Source: Propionibacteriaceae bacterium UBA6238
GTDB taxonomy: Bacteria; Actinomycetota; Actinomycetes; Propionibacteriales; Propionibacteriaceae
DNA length: 8,963 bases
Direction of reading: 5' to 3'
Assembly (NCBI GenBank): GCA_002441465.1
Contig: DJWE01000015.1
Span: forward strand, 1-8,963
Notes under the pieces: model-generated
Databases searched by the model: none
Seen by the model: only the letters and a program-made list of their open reading frames with translations
Told to the model about the DNA's origin: nothing
Shown here: in pieces, positions 1 through 6,761 of the stretch
How the letters are laid out: every line of letters begins with the position of its first letter
How positions within the stretch are numbered: the stretch's first letter is position 1
Made by a program: the position numbers and the translations under genes

Positions 1-47
1 GTGGTCCGGTCGTCGGAGTAGAGCAACACCCGCGCTGTCGTCTTCAT
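1..47 (-). CDS. N-terminal fragment of a probable response-regulator-like protein (runs off the left edge)
   Basis: Only the first 16 codons or so are in the window, reading leftward from an ATG at 47: MKTTARVLLYSDDRTT. A purine-rich Shine-Dalgarno sequence (GAGGAAGG) lies just upstream of the ATG, which supports this as a real start. The pattern of a short basic start, a hydrophobic strand VLLY and then S-D-D resembles the first beta strand and acidic pocket of a receiver (CheY-like) domain. From memory, actinobacterial genomes often carry a receiver-like protein beginning in this way close to ctaE, so that is the likeliest identity. It is transcribed divergently from ctaE across about 250 bp. 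With so little sequence the product is an inference; only the start and RBS are seen directly. Confidence 0.55.
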   Translation of the reverse strand, partial: MKTTARVLLYSDDRT

Positions 48-97
48 CTGGCCTTCCTCGTCCGGGCGTCCGCTGCCCCGCGTGCGCCTGTGGCGCC

Positions 98-103
98 ATC
101 GTA
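98..103 (-). promoter_or_regulatory. Candidate -10 hexamer for the leftward gene
   Basis: On the minus strand this reads TACGAT, fitting the actinobacterial TANNNT -10 pattern, in an otherwise very GC-rich divergent region. It would start transcription near position 91 and leave a leader of about 45 nt that includes the GAGGAAGG ribosome binding site. No convincing -35 was found. Apart from this and the ctaE promoter, I see nothing coding in 48-300. Confidence 0.3.
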
Positions 104-288
104 ACGGTTCCGTGGCCCTCCCCCGCCCGGCGCCCGCCCCTCGCCCGGAGCCATCCCCGGACCGGGCAGCCGACCCACCGGCAACGCCCGAGGAAGGCGG
201 GCGGCGTACGGCGGACCACTCCGGCGCCAGAAGTCAAGACGCGGATTTCCCGGAGGACGAAGTGGTGCCCAGAAAGGCGGCCGTTCGA

Positions 289-294
289 CATAAT
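289..294 (+). promoter_or_regulatory. Candidate -10 hexamer of a leaderless ctaE promoter
   Basis: The hexamer CATAAT matches the TATAAT consensus at five of six positions and sits in a small AT-rich island within GC-rich DNA. It ends six bases before the ctaE ATG at 301, so transcription would begin at or next to the A of the start codon. No Shine-Dalgarno sequence lies upstream of the ATG, as expected for a leaderless message, which is common in Actinomycetota. No clear -35 is visible. This promoter would serve the whole ctaE-qcrCAB operon. Confidence 0.5.
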
Positions 295-300
295 GACGCA

Positions 301-1032
301 ATGGCCCACACCACGCCGCTGAGTGCCTCGACCAGCCTTCCGCCCGGCGCGATCCACCCGATCGCGCCCAGCCGGTTGCGCGGGATGCGCGGGCGACCGG
401 ACGCGCTCGCGGTCGGTGTGATCATCTGGCTCGCCAGCGAACTGATGTTCTTCGCCGCGCTGTTCGCCGCCTACTTCTCGCTGCGGGAGGTGACCAACGC
501 CGCCGCGGCCGAGGCCGGCACCACTCCGATGTGGGAATGGGGATCAAGTCACCTACTCAACGACTGGTTCGGGATCAGTTTTCCCTGGTTCGCCACGATC
601 AACACCACGATCCTGTTGCTGTCCTCGGTCACCTGCCAGCTCGGCGTCCATGCTGCCGAGCGGGGACAAGTCGGTCGCTCCGGGTCGCTGATGAAGGTCG
701 GCGGATGGGGACTGCGCGAGTGGTACACGCTCACGTTCGTGATGGGCGCGGTCTTCATCGGCGGCCAGGCGTTCGAATACGCGAACCTGGTCAGCGAGGG
801 TTTCGTGATCTCCGTGAATGCCTACACTTCGGCGTTCTTCCTCGCCACCGGCTTCCACGGCCTCCACGTGATCGGCGGCCTGGTGGCATTTCTGCTTATG
901 TTGGGGCGCACCTACGTTTCCCGCCGCTTCACCCACGAGCAGGCTGTGCACGCCATTGTTACCTCCTACTACTGGCATTTCGTGGACGCGATCTGGGTCG
1001 TGCTCTTCGGGGTGCTGTACCTGCTGCGCTGA
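301..1032 (+). CDS. ctaE: Cytochrome c oxidase (aa3-type) subunit III
   Basis: Subunit III of the membrane aa3 oxidase, the terminal part of the bcc-aa3 supercomplex that reduces oxygen. It carries no redox centre and supports the stability of subunit I. The product has 243 residues and about five membrane segments: roughly 36-60, 96-114, 141-160, 172-201 and 217-241. Family landmarks are WLASELMFF (42-51, with the conserved Glu47), GFHGLHVIGG (184-193) and YWHFVDAIWV (224-233). The frame stays open upstream to 82, but that extension is low-complexity Pro/Arg/Ala sequence. ATG 301 is preferred because it fits the family N terminus and a -10 hexamer lies six bases before it. At 243 residues it is longer than the roughly 200 residues usual in actinobacteria; the extra length is in the N terminus and the loops after the first and second membrane segments. 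It is first in the operon, and qcrC follows after 21 bp. Confidence 0.95.
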   Translation: MAHTTPLSASTSLPPGAIHPIAPSRLRGMRGRPDALAVGVIIWLASELMFFAALFAAYFSLREVTNAAAAEAGTTPMWEWGSSHLLNDWFGISFPWFATINTTILLLSSVTCQLGVHAAERGQVGRSGSLMKVGGWGLREWYTLTFVMGAVFIGGQAFEYANLVSEGFVISVNAYTSAFFLATGFHGLHVIGGLVAFLLMLGRTYVSRRFTHEQAVHAIVTSYYWHFVDAIWVVLFGVLYLLR

Positions 1033-1038
1033 AACTCC

Positions 1039-1046
1039 AAGGAGAG
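1039..1046 (+). promoter_or_regulatory. Ribosome binding site of qcrC
   Basis: AAGGAGAG lies seven bases before the qcrC ATG at 1054. It is a strong Shine-Dalgarno sequence, in contrast to the leaderless-looking ctaE start, and fixes the qcrC start. Confidence 0.8.
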
Positions 1047-1053
1047 AACCCTG

Positions 1054-1887
1054 ATGAGATTCCTGGCCTCCGCAGGTCGGCAGTCGCTACGCCGGCACAA
1101 GGCGGCCCGTCCCGTCCTGCTCGCGCTGAGCCTGTTCCTGGTCGGCGCGGTGTACGCCGCGGTCGCACCGGCGACCACGTCCTCGGCCGAGGGCGCGCCC
1201 AATGAGCAGCTGATCGCGCAGGGCAAGGACCTGTTCGCGGTGAACTGCGCCTCCTGCCACGGCCTGAACGCCGAAGGCCTCGCCCAGCAGGGCGCGCCGG
1301 CGCTGACGAACGTGGGCGGCGCGGCCGTCGATTTCCAGGTACGCACCGGACGCATGCCCATGGGCAACCCGTACACCCAGGCCCAGGGCCAGGGTCAGGG
1401 CAAGCAGAACACCTTCTCCGACGACGAGATCAATGCGCTCGCCGCCTACGTGGCCAGTCTCGGCACGGGTCCGGACGTCCCGACCGAGGACCAGTACAGC
1501 CCCGACGGGCTGTCCGCGGAGGACGTGGCCCGCGGCGGTGACCTGTTCCGCACCAACTGTTCGGCCTGTCACAACTTCAAGGGCGCCGGCGGCGCACTGC
1601 CCAACGGGTACGTCGCGCCGAGCATCGAGAACACCGACCCGGCCCAGATCTGGGAGGCCCTGCGCACCGGGCCCGGGCAGATGCCGGTCTTCGCGTCGGG
1701 AGCCATCCCCGACGAGGACGTGAAGAAGATGATCGCCTACGTCGAGCAGGTGAACGCGACGCCGTCGGCCGGTCTCACCCTCGGTGGCCTCGGACCGGTC
1801 TCGGAGGGATTCTGGGCTTGGGTGGCCGGAATCGGGTCGCTGGTGCTCGCGGCGATCTGGATCGCGACTCGGGGGGCACGCGCATGA
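1054..1887 (+). CDS. qcrC: Ubiquinol/menaquinol-cytochrome c reductase diheme cytochrome c subunit
   Basis: Diheme cytochrome cc of the actinobacterial bcc complex. It takes electrons from the Rieske centre of QcrA and passes them directly to the CuA site of the aa3 oxidase, replacing a soluble cytochrome c. The 277-residue protein has a basic N terminus and a signal/anchor segment (about 19-40). Two extracytoplasmic cytochrome c domains follow, with heme-binding CASCH (65-69) and CSACH (169-173). Likely axial methionines lie in GRMPM (99-103) and GQMPVF (208-213). A C-terminal membrane anchor (about 252-270) is followed by a short positive tail, placing the hemes outside. Length and architecture match the family (about 280 residues in mycobacteria). 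A Gln-Gly run at 109-118 in the first heme domain is unusual. The stop overlaps the qcrA start (ATGA). Confidence 0.96.
   Translation: MRFLASAGRQSLRRHKAARPVLLALSLFLVGAVYAAVAPATTSSAEGAPNEQLIAQGKDLFAVNCASCHGLNAEGLAQQGAPALTNVGGAAVDFQVRTGRMPMGNPYTQAQGQGQGKQNTFSDDEINALAAYVASLGTGPDVPTEDQYSPDGLSAEDVARGGDLFRTNCSACHNFKGAGGALPNGYVAPSIENTDPAQIWEALRTGPGQMPVFASGAIPDEDVKKMIAYVEQVNATPSAGLTLGGLGPVSEGFWAWVAGIGSLVLAAIWIATRGARA
1378..1401 (+). repeat. Four tandem hexanucleotide units inside qcrC
   Basis: Four consecutive six-base units (CAGGCC, CAGGGC, CAGGGT, CAGGGC) encode Gln-Ala followed by three Gln-Gly pairs, within QAQGQGQGKQ at residues 109-118. Being a multiple of three, gain or loss of a unit would keep the frame. 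The site lies after the first heme's axial methionine region, so it probably forms an exposed flexible loop. Confidence 0.7.
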
Positions 1888-2963
1888 GCACCGACATCGA
1901 GCGGACGCCGTCGGAGCACTCCGACCTCGCCGCGCCCGACTCGCCGGTACCCGATCCGGGTGTGGAAGAGCACGCGCCCCGGTTCACCGACGTCGACGAG
2001 CGGGCGGCCGAGCGCGCCTACCGGCAGATCGTCGGGATGCTGGCCGCGGTCCCGATCCTGGTGATCGGCTTCCTCGTCGCCTACTTCGCCGTCCCCCGCG
2101 ACGCGGAACTGATGCTCTTCGGGGCCAACCTGAAGATGCAGAACACCCTGCTCGGCCTCACCGCGGGCCTGGCCGCACTGCTGATCGGCGTCGCGGCGAT
2201 CCAGTGGGCTCGGGTGCTGATGAGCGATGAGGAGATCGTCGGCGAGCGGCACGGCGCGGCGTCCCCGCCCGAGGCCCGCGAACGCGTTCTGGCCGACCTG
2301 GAGACCGGTATCGAGGCCACCACCATCCGCCGACGCAAGCTGCTCGGCTCGGGCATGGCCGGCGCACTCGGCCTGATGGCGCTGCCCGCCGTGGTGAGCC
2401 TGGCCGACCTGGGTCCCTGGCCGACCGCAGCGGAGCGGGCCAAGACCATCGAGACCACGCTGTGGGCCGAGGGCGTCCACCTGGTCAACGACGTGACCTA
2501 CCGCCGGCTGAAGGCCGATGAGCTCGAGGTCGGCCAGTTGGTCAACGCCGAGCCGGAGAACCTGCAGAAGCTGGAGGGCACCGCCTACCAGCAGGCGAAG
2601 GCCAAGGCCGCGATCATCATCGTGCGGATGGATCCGAACGCGATCCGGATTCCCGAGTCCCGCAAGGACTGGCAGGTGAACGGAATCCTGTGCTACTCGA
2701 AGATCTGCACCCACGTCGGCTGCCCGATCAGCTTGTGGGAGCAGCAGACCCACCACCTGCTCTGCCCGTGCCACCAGTCGACCTTCGACCTCGGCAACTC
2801 CGGGCTGGTGGTGTTCGGGCCGGCCGCCCGAGCGCTCCCCCAGCTTCCGATCACCACCGACGCGGACGGCTACCTGGTCGCCCGTAGCGACTTCACCGTC
2901 CCGGTGGGACCGAGCTTCTTCGAGCGGGATTCGTCCAAGGACTTCCAGGAGGGCGACCGCTGA
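1884..2963 (+). CDS. qcrA: Cytochrome bc1 complex Rieske iron-sulfur subunit
   Basis: Rieske 2Fe-2S protein that accepts the first electron from menaquinol at the QcrB Qo site and hands it to QcrC. The 359-residue product has the actinobacterial form: an acidic cytoplasmic N terminus (1-45), two membrane segments (about 49-70 and 85-108), a cytoplasmic loop, then a twin-arginine motif (IRRRKLLG, 148-155) before the third membrane segment (about 153-175). In this family Tat exports the folded cluster domain while Sec inserts the first two helices. The Rieske domain has CTHVGC (275-280) and CPCHQSTF (294-301). Cluster ligands are Cys275, His277, Cys294 and His297, with a Cys280-Cys296 disulfide. 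The frame is open upstream to 1818, but ATG 1884 overlaps the qcrC stop as ATGA and gives the expected N terminus. It overlaps qcrB by one base. Confidence 0.95.
   Translation: MSTDIERTPSEHSDLAAPDSPVPDPGVEEHAPRFTDVDERAAERAYRQIVGMLAAVPILVIGFLVAYFAVPRDAELMLFGANLKMQNTLLGLTAGLAALLIGVAAIQWARVLMSDEEIVGERHGAASPPEARERVLADLETGIEATTIRRRKLLGSGMAGALGLMALPAVVSLADLGPWPTAAERAKTIETTLWAEGVHLVNDVTYRRLKADELEVGQLVNAEPENLQKLEGTAYQQAKAKAAIIIVRMDPNAIRIPESRKDWQVNGILCYSKICTHVGCPISLWEQQTHHLLCPCHQSTFDLGNSGLVVFGPAARALPQLPITTDADGYLVARSDFTVPVGPSFFERDSSKDFQEGDR
2947..2953 (+). promoter_or_regulatory. Ribosome binding site of qcrB
   Basis: AGGAGGG inside the last codons of qcrA lies nine bases before the ATG at 2963. Together with the one-base overlap TGATG, it suggests translational coupling of qcrA and qcrB. 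Confidence 0.75.
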
Positions 2964-4642
2964 TGGCCAAGCCGGCAGATATCAACCCGTCCTCCCCCGC
3001 GATGGAGGTGCGGACCCCGCCCAAGCAGGAGAGCCCGAACAAGCTGGCCGGACCGGCCACCTGGGTGGACGAGCGGATCGGCCTGGCCAAGCTGCTCGGC
3101 AACATCCGCAAGGTCTTCCCCGACCACTGGTCGTTCCTGCTGGGCGAGATCGCGCTCTACTCGTTCGTGATCCTGCTGCTCACCGGCGTGTTCTTGACCA
3201 TCTGGTTCAAGCCGTCCATGACCGAGGTTGAGTACACCGGCACCTACGAGCTGATGCGCGGCATTCCGATGTCGGAGGCGTTCGCGTCCACCCTGAACTT
3301 GAGCTTCGACATCCGTGGCGGCCTGCTGGTGCGCCAGATCCACCACTGGGCGGCGATGCTGTTCGTGGCCGCGATGACCGCTCACATGCTGCGGGTCTTC
3401 TTCACCGGCGCCTTCCGCAAGCCTCGCGAGCTGAACTGGATCATCGGCGTCGGGCTGTTCTCGATGGCGCTGGTGGAGGGGTTCGCGGGGTATTCCCTTC
3501 CCGACGACCTGCTCTCGGGCACCGGCCTGCGCTTCGTGGACGGCCTGGTCCGCTCGATCCCCCTGATCGGCACTTGGGTGGAGTTCTTCGCCTTCGGCGG
3601 CGAGTTCCCGGGCAGCCTGATCATCCCGCGCCTCTACATGGTGCACATCCTGCTGATCCCGGGTCTGCTGCTCGGTCTGATCAGTGCGCACATGGCGCTG
3701 CTGATCTACCACAAGCACACTCAGTGGCCCGGCCCCGGACGCACCCAGCGCAACATCCAGGGCTACCCGTTCTTCCCGATCTACGTGGCGAAGGCCGGCG
3801 GCTTCTTCTTCATCGTGTTCGCGGTGGCGATCCTGATGGGTGCGTTCATGCAGATCAACCCCGTGTGGATCTTCGGTCCGTACAACCCGGCCCAGGTCAC
3901 CGCAGGTTCCCAGCCGGACTGGTACATGGGGTTCGTCGAGGGCGCCATCCGGATCACTCCCAACTGGGAATGGCACCTGTGGGGCACGACGTGGTCGTGG
4001 AACATCTTCCTTCCAGGCGTGGGCCTGATGGGCCTGCTGTTCACCGCGCTGGCGGTCTACCCGTTCATCGAGGCGTGGATCACCGGCGATACCTCCGAAC
4101 ACCACCTGCTGGACAGGCCGCGCAACGCTCCGGTTCGCACGGGGCTCGGCGTGGCCGGCATGGCCGCGTACGGCATGTTCTGGCTGGCCGGGGGCAACGA
4201 CATCCTCGCCACCCAGTTCCACGTCTCGCTGAACGCCGTCACCTATTTCATGCGGGTGGCCGTGTTCGTGGTGCCGGTGCTCGCCTTCATCGTGACCAAG
4301 CGGATCTGCCTGTCGCTGCAGCGCTCGGACGTCGAACGCGTGCTACACGGCTCGGAGACGGGCGTGATCGTCCGCAGTCCCGACGGCGGCTACAGCGAGG
4401 CGCACCGGCCGATCTCGCCCGGCGAGGCCTACTCGCTCACCCGGCACCCGCAACCCGAGGCCTTGGTGCCCAACGGCAAGCAGGTGGGTCGACTGCGCGG
4501 ACGGCTGTCCCGCTGGTACGCCCAGGGACAGGTGCCCAAGCCGACCGCGGCCCAGATCGCCGCAGCCGCCGACCATGCCGCCGTGGGCACAGAGCACGAC
4601 GCCGCGGCGCTCGATAGCGGCGACAGCGGGGAGACACACTGA
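2963..4642 (+). CDS. qcrB: Cytochrome bc1 complex cytochrome b subunit
   Basis: Core membrane subunit of the bcc complex. It oxidises menaquinol at the Qo site and recycles one electron through hemes bL and bH to the Qi site. The 559-residue protein has a cytoplasmic N terminus, eight or so membrane helices between about 57 and 450, and a hydrophilic C-terminal tail (about 450-559). The tail is typical of actinobacteria and absent from mitochondrial cytochrome b. Heme ligands are His127 and His141 in helix B (14 apart) and His228 and His243 in helix D (15 apart, the spacing seen in Gram-positive and b6f-type proteins). The Qo motif is PDWY (318-321), in place of mitochondrial PEWY. Homologues in mycobacteria are the target of Q203-type inhibitors. 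It is the last bc1 gene of the operon; a GNAT gene starts eight bases after its stop. Confidence 0.96.
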   Translation: MAKPADINPSSPAMEVRTPPKQESPNKLAGPATWVDERIGLAKLLGNIRKVFPDHWSFLLGEIALYSFVILLLTGVFLTIWFKPSMTEVEYTGTYELMRGIPMSEAFASTLNLSFDIRGGLLVRQIHHWAAMLFVAAMTAHMLRVFFTGAFRKPRELNWIIGVGLFSMALVEGFAGYSLPDDLLSGTGLRFVDGLVRSIPLIGTWVEFFAFGGEFPGSLIIPRLYMVHILLIPGLLLGLISAHMALLIYHKHTQWPGPGRTQRNIQGYPFFPIYVAKAGGFFFIVFAVAILMGAFMQINPVWIFGPYNPAQVTAGSQPDWYMGFVEGAIRITPNWEWHLWGTTWSWNIFLPGVGLMGLLFTALAVYPFIEAWITGDTSEHHLLDRPRNAPVRTGLGVAGMAAYGMFWLAGGNDILATQFHVSLNAVTYFMRVAVFVVPVLAFIVTKRICLSLQRSDVERVLHGSETGVIVRSPDGGYSEAHRPISPGEAYSLTRHPQPEALVPNGKQVGRLRGRLSRWYAQGQVPKPTAAQIAAAADHAAVGTEHDAAALDSGDSGETH

Positions 4643-4650
4643 GCCCGCGC

Positions 4651-5175
4651 GTGGAGGTGGCGCGGACGGGGTTCGCGCTGCCTACGCCGGACGAGGTGGA
4701 GCAGCTGTACGCGCTCGCGACCTCGCGTCCGCCCCAGGTCGAGGACGCGGACGTGGCCGCAGTGTACGCGGCGTTGTACGACCTCGCCCTGGATCGCGCC
4801 GACCTGGTCGCCGTCACCGCCAGGGAAGTCGGCGAACTGGTCGGCTTCGGCTGCGGACACCGCTGGCACTGGCAGGAGCAGACCGACGAGTGGTCCCGCG
4901 ACCTGGCCGAGCGGCTCGGTGACGACGCTGCCCAGCTCGAGGGGTCCTTCGCCGTGCAACTGCTGGCCGTGCATCCCCGCTTCGGTCGGCAGGGCCTCGG
5001 CTTCGAACTGCTCAAGCAGCTCATGGTCGCCTCCGCGGCATCGGTGTACTGGCTGCTCACCGCGGACGCGGACACTCCCGCTCGCCGCCTGTTCCGTCGG
5101 ATGGGCTACCGTCCGCTGACGCTCGACTCCGAAGCTCCCAACGGCGAGCCAGGGCTGATCCTCCTCCACGGCTGA
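4651..5175 (+). CDS. GNAT-family N-acetyltransferase, substrate unknown
   Basis: A 174-residue protein of the GNAT fold, which transfers an acetyl group from acetyl-CoA to an amine. The beta4/alpha3 core is clear: LLAVHPRFGRQGLG (104-117) contains the acetyl-CoA pyrophosphate loop (R/Q-x-x-G-x-G/A form, here RQGLG), followed by helix 117-127. The later segment ARRLFRRMGYRPL (144-156) is the usual alpha4/beta6 part. The N-terminal third, with WHWQEQTDEW near 72-81, probably forms the substrate side and is not one I recognise. The start is GTG 4651, eight bases after the qcrB stop. A GGGGAG stretch near 4628 is too far for a good RBS, so translation may depend on coupling to qcrB. Nothing in the sequence identifies the acceptor. 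Confidence 0.85.
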   Translation: MEVARTGFALPTPDEVEQLYALATSRPPQVEDADVAAVYAALYDLALDRADLVAVTAREVGELVGFGCGHRWHWQEQTDEWSRDLAERLGDDAAQLEGSFAVQLLAVHPRFGRQGLGFELLKQLMVASAASVYWLLTADADTPARRLFRRMGYRPLTLDSEAPNGEPGLILLHG

Positions 5176-5189
5176 TCCGGGCCGCCGGG

Positions 5190-5195
5190 TACCCT
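5190..5195 (+). promoter_or_regulatory. Candidate -10 hexamer of a leaderless guaB1 promoter
   Basis: TACCCT fits TANNNT and ends exactly six bases before the GTG at 5202, the same spacing as at ctaE. No Shine-Dalgarno sequence precedes the GTG. Five of its six bases lie inside a perfect 8-bp palindrome, GGGTACCC (5187-5194). No good -35 is visible; it would fall in the last codons of the GNAT gene. Confidence 0.5.
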
Positions 5196-5201
5196 TGTCC
5201 G

Positions 5202-6647
5202 GTGCGTTTCCTCACCGGTAAGCCCGAGTACGACCTGACCTACGATGACGTCTTCATGGCGCCGCGCCGCTCCTCGGTCACCTCGCGTCTCGACGTCGAC
5301 CTGACCAGCACCGACGGCCTGAACCTGCCGCTGCCGCTCGTGGTCGCCAACATGACCGCGGTCGCCGGACGCAGGATGGCCGAGACCGTGGCCCGGCGCG
5401 GCGGCATCGCGATCATTCCTCAGGACCTTCCGGTCGACATCGTGGGGAGCGCGATCGCCAGGGTGAAGGCCGCGCCCACGGTGTTCGACACCGCGCTCAC
5501 CATCGGCCCGCACGCCACGATCGGCGAGGTCTTGATGCTGCTGCCCAAGCGTGCCCACGGCCTGGTCGTCGTGGTCGACGGCGAGGGTGCCCCGCTCGGC
5601 ACGATCTCTGAGGCCGAGGCGGAGGGGCTCGACCGGTTCGCGCAGGCGCACGAGGCGATGACCACCGACGTGACCATCATGAGCCCCGACGCCACCCCGA
5701 CGGAGGTGTTCGACGAACTGTCCACCCGCCGCCACAAGGCGGCTCTGGCCGTCGCCGAGGGTCGCCTGGTCGGCCTGATGACGGTGAAGGGCGCCCTGCG
5801 AGCGGAGCTTTACGCTCCGGCGCTCGACGCGTCCGGCCGATTGCGGATCGGCGCGGCGGTGGGCATCTCCGGTGACGTCGAGCATCGGGCCGAGGCGCTG
5901 CTCGACGCGGGCGCGGACGTGCTGGTCATGGACACCGCCCACGGCCACCAGGAGCGGATGATCTCCGCCGTGCAGCGGTGCCGGGCTGTGGTCACCGCGT
6001 CCGGCAGGGACGTCCCGATCGTGGCCGGCAACGTGGTCACCGCCGACGGTACGGCCGACCTGATCGATGCCGGCGCGGACGTGGTGAAGGTCGGAGTGGG
6101 TCCCGGCGCGATGTGCACCACGCGGATGCAGACCGGCGTGGGACGGCCGCAGTTCTCCGCCGTGCTGGAGTGCGCTCAGGAGGCCGAGGACTCGGGCCGG
6201 AGCATCTGGGCCGACGGCGGCGTCCGGCACCCCCGCGACGTGGCTCTCGCCCTGGCTGCGGGCGCGGGTGCGGTGATGATCGGCTCCTGGTTCGCCGGGA
6301 CGCACGAATCCCCCGGCGAGCTGTTGTACGCCTCGGACGGCCGCCCCTACAAGGAGTCCTTCGGCATGGCTTCGGCCCGCGCGGTACGGGCCCGCACCCG
6401 CACCCAGTCGGCCTTCGACCGGGCTCGCGCCGCCCTGTTCGAGGAAGGCATCTCCAGCTCGCGGATGTACCTCGACCCGGCCCGTCCGGGCGTGGAGGAC
6501 CTGCTCGACTTCATCGTTTCGGGCGTGCGCTCGTCGTGCACCTACGCCGGCGCCCGCACCCTGACCGAGTTCTCCGCCCAGGCGATCGTCGGCGTGCAGT
6601 CCGCGTCCGGCTACAACGAAGGGCGCCCGCTGCACTCCAGCTGGTGA
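5202..6647 (+). CDS. guaB1: GuaB1-type IMP dehydrogenase/GMP reductase family protein
   Basis: A 481-residue member of the IMPDH/GMPR superfamily. The N terminus (RFL, then YDLTYDDVFMAPR at 10-22) and C terminus (PLHSSW) are those of the actinobacterial GuaB1 subgroup rather than GuaB2, the essential IMP dehydrogenase. It is a TIM barrel interrupted by a CBS-domain pair (about 93-205). Catalytic features are the Asp in VMDTAHGH (Asp244), GNVVTADG (276-283), and the loop VGPGAMCTTR (299-308) with the nucleophile Cys305. The mycobacterial GuaB1 has been characterised as a GMP reductase, so conversion of GMP to IMP with NADPH in purine salvage is the likeliest role here; CBS domains suggest nucleotide control. 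The start is GTG 5202, leaderless-looking, 26 bp after the GNAT stop. The enzyme is expected to be cytoplasmic. Confidence 0.92.
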   Translation: MRFLTGKPEYDLTYDDVFMAPRRSSVTSRLDVDLTSTDGLNLPLPLVVANMTAVAGRRMAETVARRGGIAIIPQDLPVDIVGSAIARVKAAPTVFDTALTIGPHATIGEVLMLLPKRAHGLVVVVDGEGAPLGTISEAEAEGLDRFAQAHEAMTTDVTIMSPDATPTEVFDELSTRRHKAALAVAEGRLVGLMTVKGALRAELYAPALDASGRLRIGAAVGISGDVEHRAEALLDAGADVLVMDTAHGHQERMISAVQRCRAVVTASGRDVPIVAGNVVTADGTADLIDAGADVVKVGVGPGAMCTTRMQTGVGRPQFSAVLECAQEAEDSGRSIWADGGVRHPRDVALALAAGAGAVMIGSWFAGTHESPGELLYASDGRPYKESFGMASARAVRARTRTQSAFDRARAALFEEGISSSRMYLDPARPGVEDLLDFIVSGVRSSCTYAGARTLTEFSAQAIVGVQSASGYNEGRPLHSSW

Positions 6648-6677
6648 GGCGCCCCACTCAGCCACGAAGCTGGAGTG
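6633..6677. terminator. Perfect 10-bp inverted repeat across the guaB1 stop; possible bidirectional terminator
   Basis: CACTCCAGCT (6633-6642) is repeated as its exact reverse complement AGCTGGAGTG at 6668-6677, with a 25-base loop. The loop holds the guaB1 TGA (6645-6647) and a possible inner TGAG/CTCA stem (6645-6648 with 6657-6660). It sits at the convergence of guaB1 and the usp gene, where a terminator serving both strands is expected. There is no T-run on either side, so intrinsic termination is not certain; many actinobacterial terminators lack one. Confidence 0.5.
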
Positions 6678-6683
6678 AAGCCA

Positions 6684-6701
6684 CCTCCTGAACACGGGAG
6701 G
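6684..6701. terminator. Small GC hairpin between the convergent genes
   Basis: CCTCC (6684-6688) pairs with GGAGG (6697-6701) across an eight-base loop. It lies seven bases after the larger inverted repeat in the 114-bp gap between guaB1 and the usp gene. Five pairs without a T-run is weak on its own; it may be a second part of the same termination region. I see no gene in this gap. Confidence 0.3.
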
Positions 6702-6761
6702 CAGGATCACTATCTATGGCGCGCAACCGCAGTCAGCCCGCGACGGCGCCCACCGATCCCT

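Noticed and set aside
82..300. Upstream in-frame extension of ctaE to 82
   Set aside because: The added 73 residues are Pro/Arg/Ala low-complexity sequence not found in the family, and a -10 hexamer lies just before ATG 301.
531..1205. A plus-strand frame crossing the ctaE/qcrC junction
   Set aside because: It overlaps two certain genes in another frame, and its translation is Arg-rich without motifs.
2870..4222. A 450-codon minus-strand open frame opposite qcrB, and a similar 345-codon one at 1737-2774 opposite qcrA
   Set aside because: Both translations are hydrophilic Gly/Arg/His/Gln-rich strings, antisense to well-identified membrane proteins.
5106..6710. A 534-codon minus-strand open frame opposite guaB1
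   Set aside because: It is a shadow of guaB1 caused by GC-rich codons, with no fold-like pattern or family motif; guaB1 itself has clear catalytic motifs.
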